This document shows positions 46,065 to 54,589 of a DNA stretch of 64,000 nucleotides, piece by piece. The DNA comes from CAIJXB01 sp964439595. GTDB lineage: Bacteria; Chlamydiota; Chlamydiia; Chlamydiales; Rhabdochlamydiaceae. Made by a program: the position numbers and the translations under genes. The stretch lies in assembly GCA_964439595.1 (NCBI GenBank), contig CAYTOK010000002.1:1-64000 (forward strand), given 5' to 3'. Under the pieces are notes generated by a model. It saw nothing but the letters and a program-made list of their open reading frames with translations. It searched no databases and was not told the DNA's origin. Every line of letters begins with the position of its first letter. Position 1 is the first letter of the stretch.

Positions 46065-47084
46065 ATGCAAGAAAAAATTCGAGAAATTAAAACGCAATTT
46101 CAAAGAGAACTTTCTACTGTTCACACTGCCAAAGAAGCAGAACAAATTAAAGTGGCTTACTTGGGTAAAAAGGGCTTTGTACAAGAGTTAATGACATTTT
46201 TACGCAATTGTTCTCCAGAAGAACGTCCTTTGATGGGAAAAGCCATTAATGATTTAAAAGAAGATTTATCAGCGCTCTCTGAAAAGGCTTTGGAAGCATT
46301 CGCTTCTATCGAACAATCTCAAAGAATAGAAAAAGAAAAGATTGACGTAACCCTTCCAGGAAGAAAGAGGTTTTTAGGTAAAAAGCACCCTTTAAATATT
46401 CTTAAGGATGAGTTGATTTCTATTTTGGCTGGCATGGGTTTTTCTGTTCAGTATGGGCCTGAAATGGATTCGGATTATTATAATTATGAGGGGCTCAATT
46501 TCCCTCCCGATCATCCGGCAAGAGACATGCAAGATACGATTTATTTGGCTCCAGACCTTCTTTTGCGCTCCCATACAACGAATGTGCAGCTTCGTGTAAT
46601 GGAATCTCATAAGCCCCCTATACGAATTATAGCTCCAGGCACGGTTTATCGTAATGAGACAATAAGTGCGAGGTCTCATGTGTTTTTTCATCAGATAGAA
46701 GGGCTCTATATAGATAAGAACGTTTCTTTTGCTGATCTTTTTTCTACTATGAGTGAATTTCTAAGTAAGTTATTTCAAACACATGTAGAAACTAGATTTC
46801 GTCCTAGCTATTTCCCTTTTGTAGAACCTGGCGTCGAGGTAGATATTCGCTGCTCTTCTTGTAAAGGTAGTGGCTGTCGCCTTTGTAAACAAACAGGATG
46901 GTTAGAAATTGCCGGTGCCGGTATGGTTCATCCTGAGGTTTTAAAAAATGGGGGAATTGACCCCGAAGTGTACTCAGGCTATGCTTGGGGGCTTGGTATT
47001 GAAAGACTCGCCATGCTTTTATACGGCGTAAAAGATATTAGGCTTTTTACGGAAAATGATTTGCGATTTCTTTCACAATTTTGA
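46065..47084 (+). CDS. pheS: Phenylalanyl-tRNA synthetase alpha chain
   Basis: PheS is the class II catalytic subunit. The N-terminal coiled coil is followed by GKKHPLNILKDELISIL, the motif 2 region APGTVYRNETISARSH with FHQIEGLYID, and motif 3 GYAWGLGIERLAMLLYG. A Cys-rich insertion CSSCKGSGCRLCKQTGWLEI occupies the site found in some bacterial PheS. It has 339 residues from ATG 46065, whose ribosome site is weak. No pheT follows in this window; tRNA-Ser is next. The gene is downstream of infC-rpmI-rplT as in many bacteria. Confidence 0.96.
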   Translation: MQEKIREIKTQFQRELSTVHTAKEAEQIKVAYLGKKGFVQELMTFLRNCSPEERPLMGKAINDLKEDLSALSEKALEAFASIEQSQRIEKEKIDVTLPGRKRFLGKKHPLNILKDELISILAGMGFSVQYGPEMDSDYYNYEGLNFPPDHPARDMQDTIYLAPDLLLRSHTTNVQLRVMESHKPPIRIIAPGTVYRNETISARSHVFFHQIEGLYIDKNVSFADLFSTMSEFLSKLFQTHVETRFRPSYFPFVEPGVEVDIRCSSCKGSGCRLCKQTGWLEIAGAGMVHPEVLKNGGIDPEVYSGYAWGLGIERLAMLLYGVKDIRLFTENDLRFLSQF

Positions 47085-47126
47085 TTGCTTTTATTTTCCT
47101 TTTTGGTATGATATGAGCCATCTTAA

Positions 47127-47213
47127 GGAAGAGTGGCAGAGTGGCCTAACGCGGCTGTCTTGAAAACAGCAGTCCCTTCGCGGGGACCGTGGGTTCGAAT
47201 CCTACCTCTTCCG
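47127..47213 (+). tRNA. tRNA-Ser (anticodon TGA)
   Basis: An 87-nt class II tRNA. The acceptor GGAAGAG pairs with CTCTTCC and the discriminator is G47213. The anticodon stem GCTGT/ACAGC encloses CTTGAAA (anticodon TGA). The long variable arm reads CCCTTCGCGGGG, and GTTCGAATC is the T loop. CCA is not encoded. Accessory DNA follows immediately, so this tRNA may be an integration site. Confidence 0.95.
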
Positions 47214-47315
47214 AATAAGATACCAATTCGGACCCTTGTACTCTAAGTGCGAGGGTATCGATCTTGGTGTGAGCTAGGTAATAGGCTCTGTTCTGAATTA
47301 ATTTTCCACACTCAA

Positions 47316-47460
47316 TTACATATTCTGTGGGCACAGCATTTCAATGCTCCCTAAAAGATCTTTTAATGCCAAAGCTGATGCTTTAGTGTTTTGGTTCAAA
47401 GTGCCAATAAAATTTTCCAGTTTATGTTCGACCCACTCTTTGGGAGGGGATTTAAAAGCG
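47316..47460 (-). pseudogene. Start-less fragment, possibly a serine-recombinase C terminus
   Basis: A minus-strand frame without a start reads EWVEHKLENFIGTLNQN then KASALALKDLLGSIEML before TAA. The LALKDLLG.I pattern at the very end resembles the C terminus of large serine recombinases, but the match is weak. It lies next to tRNA-Ser among other debris. Confidence 0.3.
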
Positions 47461-47468
47461 CTTTTCCT

Positions 47469-47651
47469 TTAAAATTCTAATCCTGGGATCTCTTCGTGGA
47501 TTTTCTGACAGCGCCCTTCTACATCTTTGATAGCTTCTAAGACCACTTTAGAGAAGTTGTCGGCCTTGATAAAGTTGAGCGATTTTAGAACCTGCTCTTG
47601 CTTTTTTATGGATGAGCCAACTAGCGCTTGCCATCTTAGCAGGTGTCGGCG
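47469..47651 (-). pseudogene. Start-less coding remnant, unknown
   Basis: An open minus frame of about 60 codons, bounded upstream by TAA and lacking a start, reads WQALVGSSIKKQEQVLKSL then FSKVVLEAIKDVEG and ends IHEEIPGLEF. Codon usage looks like a real gene, but I recognise no family. It lies just downstream of the AAA/DUF4143 gene. Confidence 0.35.
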
Positions 47652-47657
47652 TTACCA

Positions 47658-49034
47658 TCATAGTGATTTTGGTAAGTCTTCGGTTGTTAAAGTGGAAGAA
47701 GACTTAGCTTCTAGTGCCTGAGTAAGCTTTCCAGCTAAGTAAAGAGGGAAACATTGATTCCTTCCAGCTTTCTCTAAAGAAGGCCTCTTGCCACTTAAAA
47801 TAACCTGAACGGGAGGATTATATTTTTCTGCAAATTTACTTAAGCTTTTTGCTTTAGTAACAGATCCTGATTTCACCTCGACAGGAACTACGCTACCATC
47901 AACTTCTAGTAAAAATTCCACTTCAGAGTTAGCTTCCTGCCAGCTAAAGAGAGCTTCTTGTCCGGCTCCTATAAATTCTTCAGCTACAAAATTTTCTGCA
48001 AAGTATCCTTTATAGCTGCCATAATCATAGTCTAAGATGGTTTTAGGTGGCAGATTTGTCATGATTCCTAGAATGCCGACATCAAATAGAAGGAGTTTAA
48101 AGAAGCTTTCTTTACTGTAGCCTTTAAAAGGAAGGTATCCTGTGTTCACAATATGTATTTTAATTAAAAGGCCTGCATTTTCGAGCCAGTCGATAGCTCC
48201 AGCTAAACGGTCGTAGTGGGAGATTCCTGGTACAACGCCTTTGAATTTAAAACGACTAATTGAGCCGTCCTGTGTTTGCTGTATTTGCGAGGGGATTGAG
48301 TTTAGGATGCGATCTATGTGCATTGCATTGACTTTTCCAGAGTGTTTGGCAATGTCTGCGTAGTAGGACAGGACAAGATCTTTCTGTTTTTCTCTTGCTT
48401 TAGAAAAAGCTGTAAAGGGATCTTCTTTGTGCAAGAGATAGGAAGAAACTACTTCGGGTAATCCTCCGACAATGAAGTAGTGTTTCAGTCTCTGCCATAA
48501 GTGTTCGTGAACAACTTCAGGAATAGAATTTTGCGTGGGATGATGCAAAAACTGCAAAGACTTCTCATCGTCATTTGCCATCAGGAACTCTTCAAACGTC
48601 ATAGGTTTTAGAGCTAAAAATGTCACTTTACCAACGGGAAAAGACCCTGAGTTTAGATGGATTCCTAAAAGAGAACCTGCTCCGCAGATAGCAAGCTCTC
48701 GGCACTCTTCACAAAAGTATTTTAAACTGGTAAGAGCTTTTGGGACCTCTTGGATTTCATCAAAAATCACAAGGTCTTTATGAATATCTATGGGTTTCCC
48801 TAAGTGAAAGCTTAATTCGTTTAAAATCCTTTGAGGAGAGAGGTCTTGCTCAAAAATTTTAGATAAACCAGGGTTTTTCTCAAAATTAACATAGTGGTAG
48901 TTTGAAAAAGAGGTTTCCCCAAATTTTTTCAAAAGCCAGGTTTTTCCAACCTGTCTTACTCCTTTTAAAATAAGAGGTTTGCGATCTTTGCTATCCTTCC
49001 ATTTTAATAGACTTTGCATCATAAGACGTTTCAT
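47658..49034 (-). CDS. AAA ATPase with DUF4143 (AAA_14 family)
   Basis: The N-terminal AAA_14 domain has GVRQVGKT (Walker A, about 25-32), a DLVIFDEIQ Walker B and an AICGAGSLL sensor segment. The C-terminal DUF4143 nuclease-like domain has EVEFLLEVDGSVVPVEVKSG, a PD-(D/E)xK-type stretch. Such proteins are frequent in mobile and accessory regions; their role is unclear. I took ATG 49034 behind GGGAG; the frame from 49085 adds 17 residues. The product is 458 residues. Tandem palindromes lie 37-110 bases upstream of the start. Confidence 0.87.
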   Translation of the reverse strand: MKRLMMQSLLKWKDSKDRKPLILKGVRQVGKTWLLKKFGETSFSNYHYVNFEKNPGLSKIFEQDLSPQRILNELSFHLGKPIDIHKDLVIFDEIQEVPKALTSLKYFCEECRELAICGAGSLLGIHLNSGSFPVGKVTFLALKPMTFEEFLMANDDEKSLQFLHHPTQNSIPEVVHEHLWQRLKHYFIVGGLPEVVSSYLLHKEDPFTAFSKAREKQKDLVLSYYADIAKHSGKVNAMHIDRILNSIPSQIQQTQDGSISRFKFKGVVPGISHYDRLAGAIDWLENAGLLIKIHIVNTGYLPFKGYSKESFFKLLLFDVGILGIMTNLPPKTILDYDYGSYKGYFAENFVAEEFIGAGQEALFSWQEANSEVEFLLEVDGSVVPVEVKSGSVTKAKSLSKFAEKYNPPVQVILSGKRPSLEKAGRNQCFPLYLAGKLTQALEAKSSSTLTTEDLPKSL

Positions 49035-49070
49035 TTCTTTTCTCCCGTTATCTTTGATGTTGCCAAAAAG

Positions 49071-49144
49071 TGACAATTTTGTCACTTTTTACGTGAAGAA
49101 AATGACAATTTTGTCACTTTTTACGTGAAGAAAATGACAATTTT
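49071..49144. repeat. Tandem 32-bp repeat containing palindromes
   Basis: Two full 32-bp copies (49071-49102 and 49103-49134) and a 10-base third start, each holding the palindrome TGACAATTTTGTCA, with flanking A/T extending it. They lie upstream of the AAA/DUF4143 start and look like operator or iteron sites. Confidence 0.85.
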
Positions 49145-49172
49145 GGGCCTGGTTCAAAGCTAGGTAATAGAA

Positions 49173-49525
49173 TTAAAAAAAGTTAGTGTGTCTTTTCTGT
49201 TTCCCATTACAAGTTGGGTAGCTGTCAGTGGGGGGTAAAAAGCGGTTTGCTCTCTTCCCAATATATTGGCGAATAATGGCAATGGGAGTTTCTTCGCAGC
49301 TGTCCATAAAGTAGCTAGGAGACCATAGTGCTCCAACCAATAGGTTTTCACGAAGGTTTTCCTTCGAGGCTATTTACGAATTTTGACACTGCTATTTTTG
49401 GCGGGTAGTTTATAAGTAGATGAACGTAATTATCTTCACCATTAAATTCCATTAGTTTAGCTTTAAAATCTTTGCAAGTGCCGGCAAAGATCTCCAAAAT
49501 CCCTACTGGAAATAGGAATTTTGGA
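49173..49525 (-). pseudogene. IS200-family TnpA remnant, frameshifted
   Basis: Two overlapping minus frames together give most of an IS200 transposase. The first has FAGTCKDFKAKLMEFNGEDN and VHLLINYPPKIAVSKFVNSL; the second, after a frameshift and a loss of about 20 residues, has GALWSPSYFMDSC and IAIIRQYIGK. The catalytic Tyr region is kept, but the first His of the HUH motif is Tyr (NYVHLL) and the N terminus is gone. It abuts the 3' end of the small exported protein gene. The element is dead. Confidence 0.82.
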
Positions 49526-49537
49526 TGGAAGAATTGC

Positions 49538-49942
49538 TTAACACCCCATACCGGGCATGAGGACTGAAGGAACCAGATGGTCCGTTTGTAATGTATAGGC
49601 TTTACCCGGTATGACATCGACCCAGTTTGTATGAAAATCCGGATCTCCTTCTCCTTTTGACCAGACAAGAACTCTAAAGTACTCAGCTTTTTTAGGGATC
49701 TTTAGCTCAATCTTTCCTTGATTAGTAAGAATCTGTAAGCTGCCTGAATTTAGTTTTTCTCCGTGCATGATTGCCTTGTTGCCTTCGTCAATGTCTTTAG
49801 CAGAATTTGCCCATTGGACTGCTATTTTTGATTTTTGGTCTTTGATAGGATAGGATGTTTGATTGTCGAGCGTAATATTTTCAGTAAACCCGACTGTTGT
49901 TATCGCTAATAGAGAAAGGAAAATTAATAGAATATTTTTCAT
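49538..49942 (-). CDS. Small exported protein downstream of the acetamidase
   Basis: A 134-residue protein with a signal peptide (about 1-20, KNILLIFLSLLAITTVGFTE). The mature part has beta-type segments and short hydrophilic loops, ending PSVLMPGMGC. I recognise no domain. I used ATG 49942, preceded by AAAGGTGG. It is 14 bases after the acetamidase stop and completes the porin-acetamidase operon, so a role in handling the same small molecule is likely but unproven. The IS200 remnant lies directly behind it. Confidence 0.65.
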   Translation of the reverse strand: MKNILLIFLSLLAITTVGFTENITLDNQTSYPIKDQKSKIAVQWANSAKDIDEGNKAIMHGEKLNSGSLQILTNQGKIELKIPKKAEYFRVLVWSKGEGDPDFHTNWVDVIPGKAYTLQTDHLVPSVLMPGMGC

Positions 49943-49955
49943 AATACCACCTTTG

Positions 49956-51158
49956 TTATTCAAGAGTTATCCCTTCTTGAGGAATGCATGGAGCATCTAC
50001 ATTTAATATTGGAGTTTTTAATGGAAAAGTACCTTCAGAGCAAAGCGTGGATGCTTTGCCGGTTCCTTTGAATGGTGCCTTTGGAATATGTACTGTTACA
50101 TTTTTTATCATATTAACTGCCTCAGCAATTTCAAAATCACCGACCATGCTTAAGAGCTGGTAGCTTTCTTCTGGGGAAAGACCTTGTGTTCTTACTAAAA
50201 AATCAATGGCATTTTTAGATGCTAGTTTCATGGCTTCAAAAAGATCTACATTTAAGCCCACGATCATCCAATGCGTCGAGTTTTCAATAATTGGCCAGCT
50301 AAAGGCATTTCCCCCTTTTCTTTTTGTTTTGTCAAACACGCCTTCTGCTTTAAGATCTTTTCTTACGATAATCTGTAGGGTGATTGATTCAAATGAGGTC
50401 TCTAATGCTGTTATATCGATTTCCCCGTTACTTTGCATTGCATGGGAATCTCCTGTCCAAACAAGGGCTCCCTTTTGGAATACCGGTAGAAAAAGAATGG
50501 AGCCGGCCTGAAGCTCTGGTTGATCCAAATTTCCGCCAAAAGGCCCTGGAGGAACAGAATTGAATTCTCCAGTTACAGGTTGCGCTTTTTTGGTTTCTAT
50601 ATTAACGGGCCACTCTTTAGGCCAATCAAGGGGAGGGGCTACAGCTAATACTCCAGGAAAGGGTCTTAGTTGTAAACATACGCCTTTAGTGAATTCAGTT
50701 GTGTTGTTTTTCTTATCATATTTGAAATATTTTATCCTTGGTTTGGTAAATTCTGATAAAATCCCTTGAGTGGGACTTAAAAAGTTATATCCAAAGTCAT
50801 TCAATTTAATATCAAGAATGCGAATTTCTAGAACATCTCCTGGTTCAGCATCTTCGATATAAACTGGACCAGTTAGCGTATGCATGCCACGTCTTTTTTG
50901 AATATCATGTGCTATATAAAATTTAGCTACGTCAGCTGGGGTTGTTTTATTAAAAACCATTTCATGGAGGCAACTGTTCCATGTTTCTATGGAAACAGTG
51001 TCACCTGAGCGAATTTTTACGGACGGTGGCTTATTTAGCGTAAAAAGTCCAAGGGTTGTTGTCTCTGGCGTTGCTGAAACCCTATAAGACTCTGCTGCTA
51101 GGGAAGTAGCGCTTAATATAACTGTGAGCAATGAGAAAATTTTTATTTTTTTTAACAT
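49956..51158 (-). CDS. Exported acetamidase/formamidase family protein
   Basis: A 400-residue FmdA/AmdA-type amidase with a signal peptide (about 1-21, ending TSLAAE). GDTVSIETWNSCLHEM, GPVYIEDAEPGDVLEIRI, LFLPVFQKGALVWTGDSHAM and AVNMIKNVTVHIP-like segments fit the family, which hydrolyses acetamide or formamide to ammonia and acid. Export is unusual because most members are cytosolic. GCAGGAAGG precedes the ATG. It lies between an OprB porin and a small exported protein. Confidence 0.87.
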   Translation of the reverse strand: MLKKIKIFSLLTVILSATSLAAESYRVSATPETTTLGLFTLNKPPSVKIRSGDTVSIETWNSCLHEMVFNKTTPADVAKFYIAHDIQKRRGMHTLTGPVYIEDAEPGDVLEIRILDIKLNDFGYNFLSPTQGILSEFTKPRIKYFKYDKKNNTTEFTKGVCLQLRPFPGVLAVAPPLDWPKEWPVNIETKKAQPVTGEFNSVPPGPFGGNLDQPELQAGSILFLPVFQKGALVWTGDSHAMQSNGEIDITALETSFESITLQIIVRKDLKAEGVFDKTKRKGGNAFSWPIIENSTHWMIVGLNVDLFEAMKLASKNAIDFLVRTQGLSPEESYQLLSMVGDFEIAEAVNMIKNVTVHIPKAPFKGTGKASTLCSEGTFPLKTPILNVDAPCIPQEGITLE

Positions 51159-51231
51159 AACCTTCCTGCTTTAAGTGAAAAATGTACATTTAATATTTGC
51201 TACAAAAAAAGACAAGAAAATATTTTTTATT

Positions 51232-52491
51232 CTAGAATAAGACTGTAAGTCTACCTGTAACTGCAAAGACACCAGACTCTCCGGGTTTTGCTCCAGGATT
51301 TGGAATATAGCTAAATACAGGCTGGAAGTAGATGGAACTATAAACTTGCGCTTGGTAGTAGCCTTGGAACATCAATTCCGAATACTGTGAAAAGATATGG
51401 GGGTTAAGACGAGACCAGGAAGTACCGATACCAAAAGAGTCATTAGGGCGCTTAGGGATTAACGAAAATACAGTTAGTCCTCCACCTACAAAAAGATTCA
51501 TGGGGAGCGTTTCAGAATTATTCCAGCCAAGCTGAAAGAACCCGGAAAGATTTCCTTTATTTGCTGTATGAGAGTCTTTTATCCAGAGGGCTTGCGAACC
51601 AAATGCGTAAATACCACCTGTTCCATTTTCTTGCTCTTTACCGGCTTCTAAAAGCCCACTTTGATACCATCCACCAAGAGCTGCTATGCCGGGTTTAGGA
51701 GTGCTCCATCCATAGCCTCCTTCCATGATGGAGAAGTAGTACCCATTAAAATGAGGTCCCGTGAGTCCTGTTTGAACTCCTCTTGCCAAATTGCCATCGT
51801 AAACGCCTATATTGACATAGGCTTGTTTGATGGGAGATATTGTGGCCACCAGACCGTATACCGAGTTGTAGTAACCTCCAATAGCTCCTAGCAAAGTGGT
51901 GTTTACAAAGATGGGCGTATAGATGAGGCCTGTTACAGAAGGAATAGAAACAGCTGGATTTTCTGTAGGGACTGGTTTGGATACATTGTTGAAGTGATAA
52001 GTTGGAATCGTTTTTCCTATGCGTATACTGAATTTGTTATCAAGAAACTCTTGTCGTATCCACAGCTGGTAGAGTTCTGATCGATTTAAGGGAGGAGCTC
52101 CAGGTAGGCTATTATATCCTTGAACAACGCCTGCATCGGCGTTTGTGGGTTGTCCATTAAATTGCAGAAATTCTGCGCCAAAGAAAGCATTTTTCCATTT
52201 ACACGCTTTATATAGGTTTATGGATAGATCGAGTATAAATAAGCTGTTTCCAGTCCAGTGCCTACTGTTTTGATTGGTTAAAAGAACGTTGTAGTCTCCC
52301 ATCCATAGGCCTCCAAGTCGAATGCCAGATTCTTCTGGGATACGAACTAAGTGTCCAAGCTCTCCAGTGCCTGTCAAGATATTGACAGCGCCAGGGTTTC
52401 CGCTGATGCCGTGCTCAGCTTCTTCTGCATAGATAAGCGTGGATTTAATAACTAAGAAAGACAGGGCAGATATGAGGCAAATGCGGGTCAT
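51232..52491 (-). CDS. OprB-family carbohydrate porin
   Basis: A 419-residue outer-membrane beta-barrel with a signal peptide (about 1-22). Family features include IPEESGIRLGGLWMGDYNVL, LYQLWIRQEF, FSIRIGKTIPTYHF and the strongly alternating final strand GVFAVTGRLTVLF with terminal Phe. OprB-type porins admit sugars or other small polar solutes. It is the first gene of a minus-strand operon with the exported amidase and the small exported protein; the spacing to the amidase is 73 bases. Confidence 0.86.
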   Translation of the reverse strand: MTRICLISALSFLVIKSTLIYAEEAEHGISGNPGAVNILTGTGELGHLVRIPEESGIRLGGLWMGDYNVLLTNQNSRHWTGNSLFILDLSINLYKACKWKNAFFGAEFLQFNGQPTNADAGVVQGYNSLPGAPPLNRSELYQLWIRQEFLDNKFSIRIGKTIPTYHFNNVSKPVPTENPAVSIPSVTGLIYTPIFVNTTLLGAIGGYYNSVYGLVATISPIKQAYVNIGVYDGNLARGVQTGLTGPHFNGYYFSIMEGGYGWSTPKPGIAALGGWYQSGLLEAGKEQENGTGGIYAFGSQALWIKDSHTANKGNLSGFFQLGWNNSETLPMNLFVGGGLTVFSLIPKRPNDSFGIGTSWSRLNPHIFSQYSELMFQGYYQAQVYSSIYFQPVFSYIPNPGAKPGESGVFAVTGRLTVLF

Positions 52492-52810
52492 AAAAAGGAA
52501 CCTTTGTTAGCTAGAAAAGCATCGCCGTGTCTAAGGTAAATTGCTAATAATTTAGCTTCTTTGCCGAAAAAATTCTCTTCAGTCGTGATTTTTTCTGATT
52601 TGGCTGATTATAGAGATGTTATATCCAGTCAAATCCTTTTTGTCTAGATAGTTATCGGTGAATGATGTTAATACATTTTTTAGGTTTTTAGTTTTTAGAG
52701 ATAAGGCAGGTCTATCCCTAGGTTATCGACTAAAAAAAGGAAAGATAAAATGATTTGCAGGTTTTCTTGGGAGTTCGTACAATCGTTATTATAAAATAGG
52801 GAGGGAGGAT
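52492..52810. other. Divergent intergenic gap, 319 bp
   Basis: AT-rich DNA between the OprB gene and the methyltransferase gene. It presumably contains both promoters. The rightward gene has a strong ribosome site, GGGAGGG, at 52799-52805. Confidence 0.45.
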
Positions 52811-53713
52811 ATTTCTAAGCAAACTACTGGTTACTTAGCCCCTGAAGGTTTTGATGAAAACCTTAGAGCGGAGCTAAAGAATATTACCAATCAATATGGG
52901 AGGCTATTTATTGCAGAAGGACCTCCTCAGGAAGTGTATTGGGTTCAAAATATTTGGTTTAATCCTCAGGTGATTGTATTTAACTCTATTTCTGAGGCAG
53001 CTAAAAAACTGCGAGAGCTGCAAAAGCTTTGGTCATTTTATCCTTATAATAATATGCGAAAAGGAGTTTTAATCTCTGAAAAGCTCCCTTATTTTTCTCC
53101 TAAGCCTCTTATTTTCCCCTCATCCCTTCCACAGTCTCCTTTGGGATCTTGGACTCTTTTAGATGAGAAGACGCTACTTGCTTCTTCTTTGTGCTCTAGC
53201 CCGTTTTCTCAAGGAGAAATTGTTTTTCAAGAGTCTAAAATTCCTCCGAGTAGAGCATACCTTAAGCTTTGGGAAGCATTGACGAGAATAGGGTGTATGC
53301 CTAAAGAGGGGGCTGTCTGTTTGGAAGTAGGAGCTAGTCCTGGAAGTTGGACTTGGGTTTTACAGCAGCTAGGCTCTAAGGTTATAGCAGTTGATAGAGC
53401 CCCTCTAGACGAGTCTATTGCTTCTCTTCCCGGTGTAGTTTTTATGAAAAAAGATGCGTTTTCTTTAGGTCCCGCTAATTTTCCGAAGTTAGACTGGATT
53501 TTTAGTGATGTAATTTGCTCTCCGGAAAAACTGTTAGACTGGATTAGCCAGTGGCTTGAAATAGATGCCAAAGTTAATTTTGTGTGTACGTTAAAGTTTA
53601 AAGGAGAGGGTGGCTATGAAATTATTAGAGAGTTTGAAAAGATAGAGGGAAGTCATATAGTGCACTTATTTCATAATAAACATGAGCTCACTTGGACTAG
53701 GATCCTAAGGTAG
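52811..53713 (+). CDS. FtsJ/RlmM-like SAM methyltransferase, probable ATT start
   Basis: The SAM site is CLEVGASPGSWTWVLQQLG, with IAVDRAPLD and LDWIFSDVI downstream and a final NFVCTLKFKG, the fold of RrmJ/RlmM rRNA 2'-O-methyltransferases. A GTG at 52934 exists, but the frame upstream of it stays open and reads GYLAPEGFDENLRAELKNI, which looks like a real N terminus. No ATG, GTG or TTG occurs there; ATT 52811 lies 5 bases after GGGAGGG. I therefore propose ATT. The protein would be 300 residues. Confidence 0.75.
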   Translation: MSKQTTGYLAPEGFDENLRAELKNITNQYGRLFIAEGPPQEVYWVQNIWFNPQVIVFNSISEAAKKLRELQKLWSFYPYNNMRKGVLISEKLPYFSPKPLIFPSSLPQSPLGSWTLLDEKTLLASSLCSSPFSQGEIVFQESKIPPSRAYLKLWEALTRIGCMPKEGAVCLEVGASPGSWTWVLQQLGSKVIAVDRAPLDESIASLPGVVFMKKDAFSLGPANFPKLDWIFSDVICSPEKLLDWISQWLEIDAKVNFVCTLKFKGEGGYEIIREFEKIEGSHIVHLFHNKHELTWTRILR

Positions 53714-53733
53714 TATAAGGCTGATACAGCCTT

Positions 53734-54522
53734 CTACCCTTCAAGGATGGGGAAATCTTTGGGAGCACAAAACCTTTGGCCTCTATCGAGTTTTCTGATT
53801 TCCTCCATTTCTGAGTTTGATAAGGTGAAATCAAAAATAGCAAGGTTTTCTTTAAGGTGATCAAAGGATCCAGCTTTAGGTATAGCAATAATATCTTGTT
53901 GAATAAGCCATCTAAGTGCTATTTGAGAGGCGCTTTTATTGTACGCCTGGCCGATGGTATTTAGGGTGATGTCATTTTTAAATGCTCCTTTTGCTAAAGG
54001 ACGATACGCTGTAATAGGTATATTTAGATTTTTACAGGTTGTAACAAGAGATTTTCTTTGCAAGTAGGGATGCAGCTCCACTTGATTCGTGGCAATAGGA
54101 AACTCAAAAGGAGTTAAAGTTTCTAGTAGAGCAGAGTTGAAATTGCTTACTCCAATAGAGTGAACTATGCCCTCATTTTTAAAGGCTAACATGGTTTCTA
54201 AGGTCTTTACTAGATTAACTTTGGGATTTGGCCAGTGGATAAGTAGTAGATCTAAGTAGTCCGTGTCTAACTCTTTTAAAAAGCGTGGAACAGCTTTTAA
54301 TACATCATCTGGTAAGAGATCATCTATGGAAAGTTTGGTTGTTAGATAGATTTCCTCTCTTGGATGCGATTTAATAGAGAGGCCTATAGCCTCGTGATTT
54401 CCATAAACATCAGCTGTATCGATATGTCGATAGCCAAGATCCAAGGCTGTACGAATTGTTTTTTCACATTCCTTCCCTTGAAGCTGCCAGGTTCCTATAC
54501 CAATAAGTGGGATTTTAGACAT
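53734..54522 (-). CDS. Aldo/keto reductase
   Basis: A 262-residue TIM barrel NADPH-dependent reductase. The catalytic tetrad is visible as GYRHIDTADVYGNHEAIG (Asp, Tyr), TTKLSI (Lys) and LLIHWPNP (His). The cofactor end IAIPKAGSFDHLKENL fits the family. Length and motifs place it with AKR5-type reductases acting on small carbonyls. It converges on the methyltransferase gene and lies 67 bases beyond yggU on the same strand. AAGGTAAC precedes the ATG. Confidence 0.92.
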   Translation of the reverse strand: MSKIPLIGIGTWQLQGKECEKTIRTALDLGYRHIDTADVYGNHEAIGLSIKSHPREEIYLTTKLSIDDLLPDDVLKAVPRFLKELDTDYLDLLLIHWPNPKVNLVKTLETMLAFKNEGIVHSIGVSNFNSALLETLTPFEFPIATNQVELHPYLQRKSLVTTCKNLNIPITAYRPLAKGAFKNDITLNTIGQAYNKSASQIALRWLIQQDIIAIPKAGSFDHLKENLAIFDFTLSNSEMEEIRKLDRGQRFCAPKDFPILEG

Positions 54523-54589
54523 TTTATGTTACCTTTTGTTTTAAGGGGTTTTGCTTCTTAGGTTTTTTATAAATTGCAAGTGGGCATTG

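Noticed and set aside
47146..47334. Minus-strand ORF over tRNA-Ser
   Set aside because: It covers the tRNA on the opposite strand and has no ribosome site or family-like sequence.
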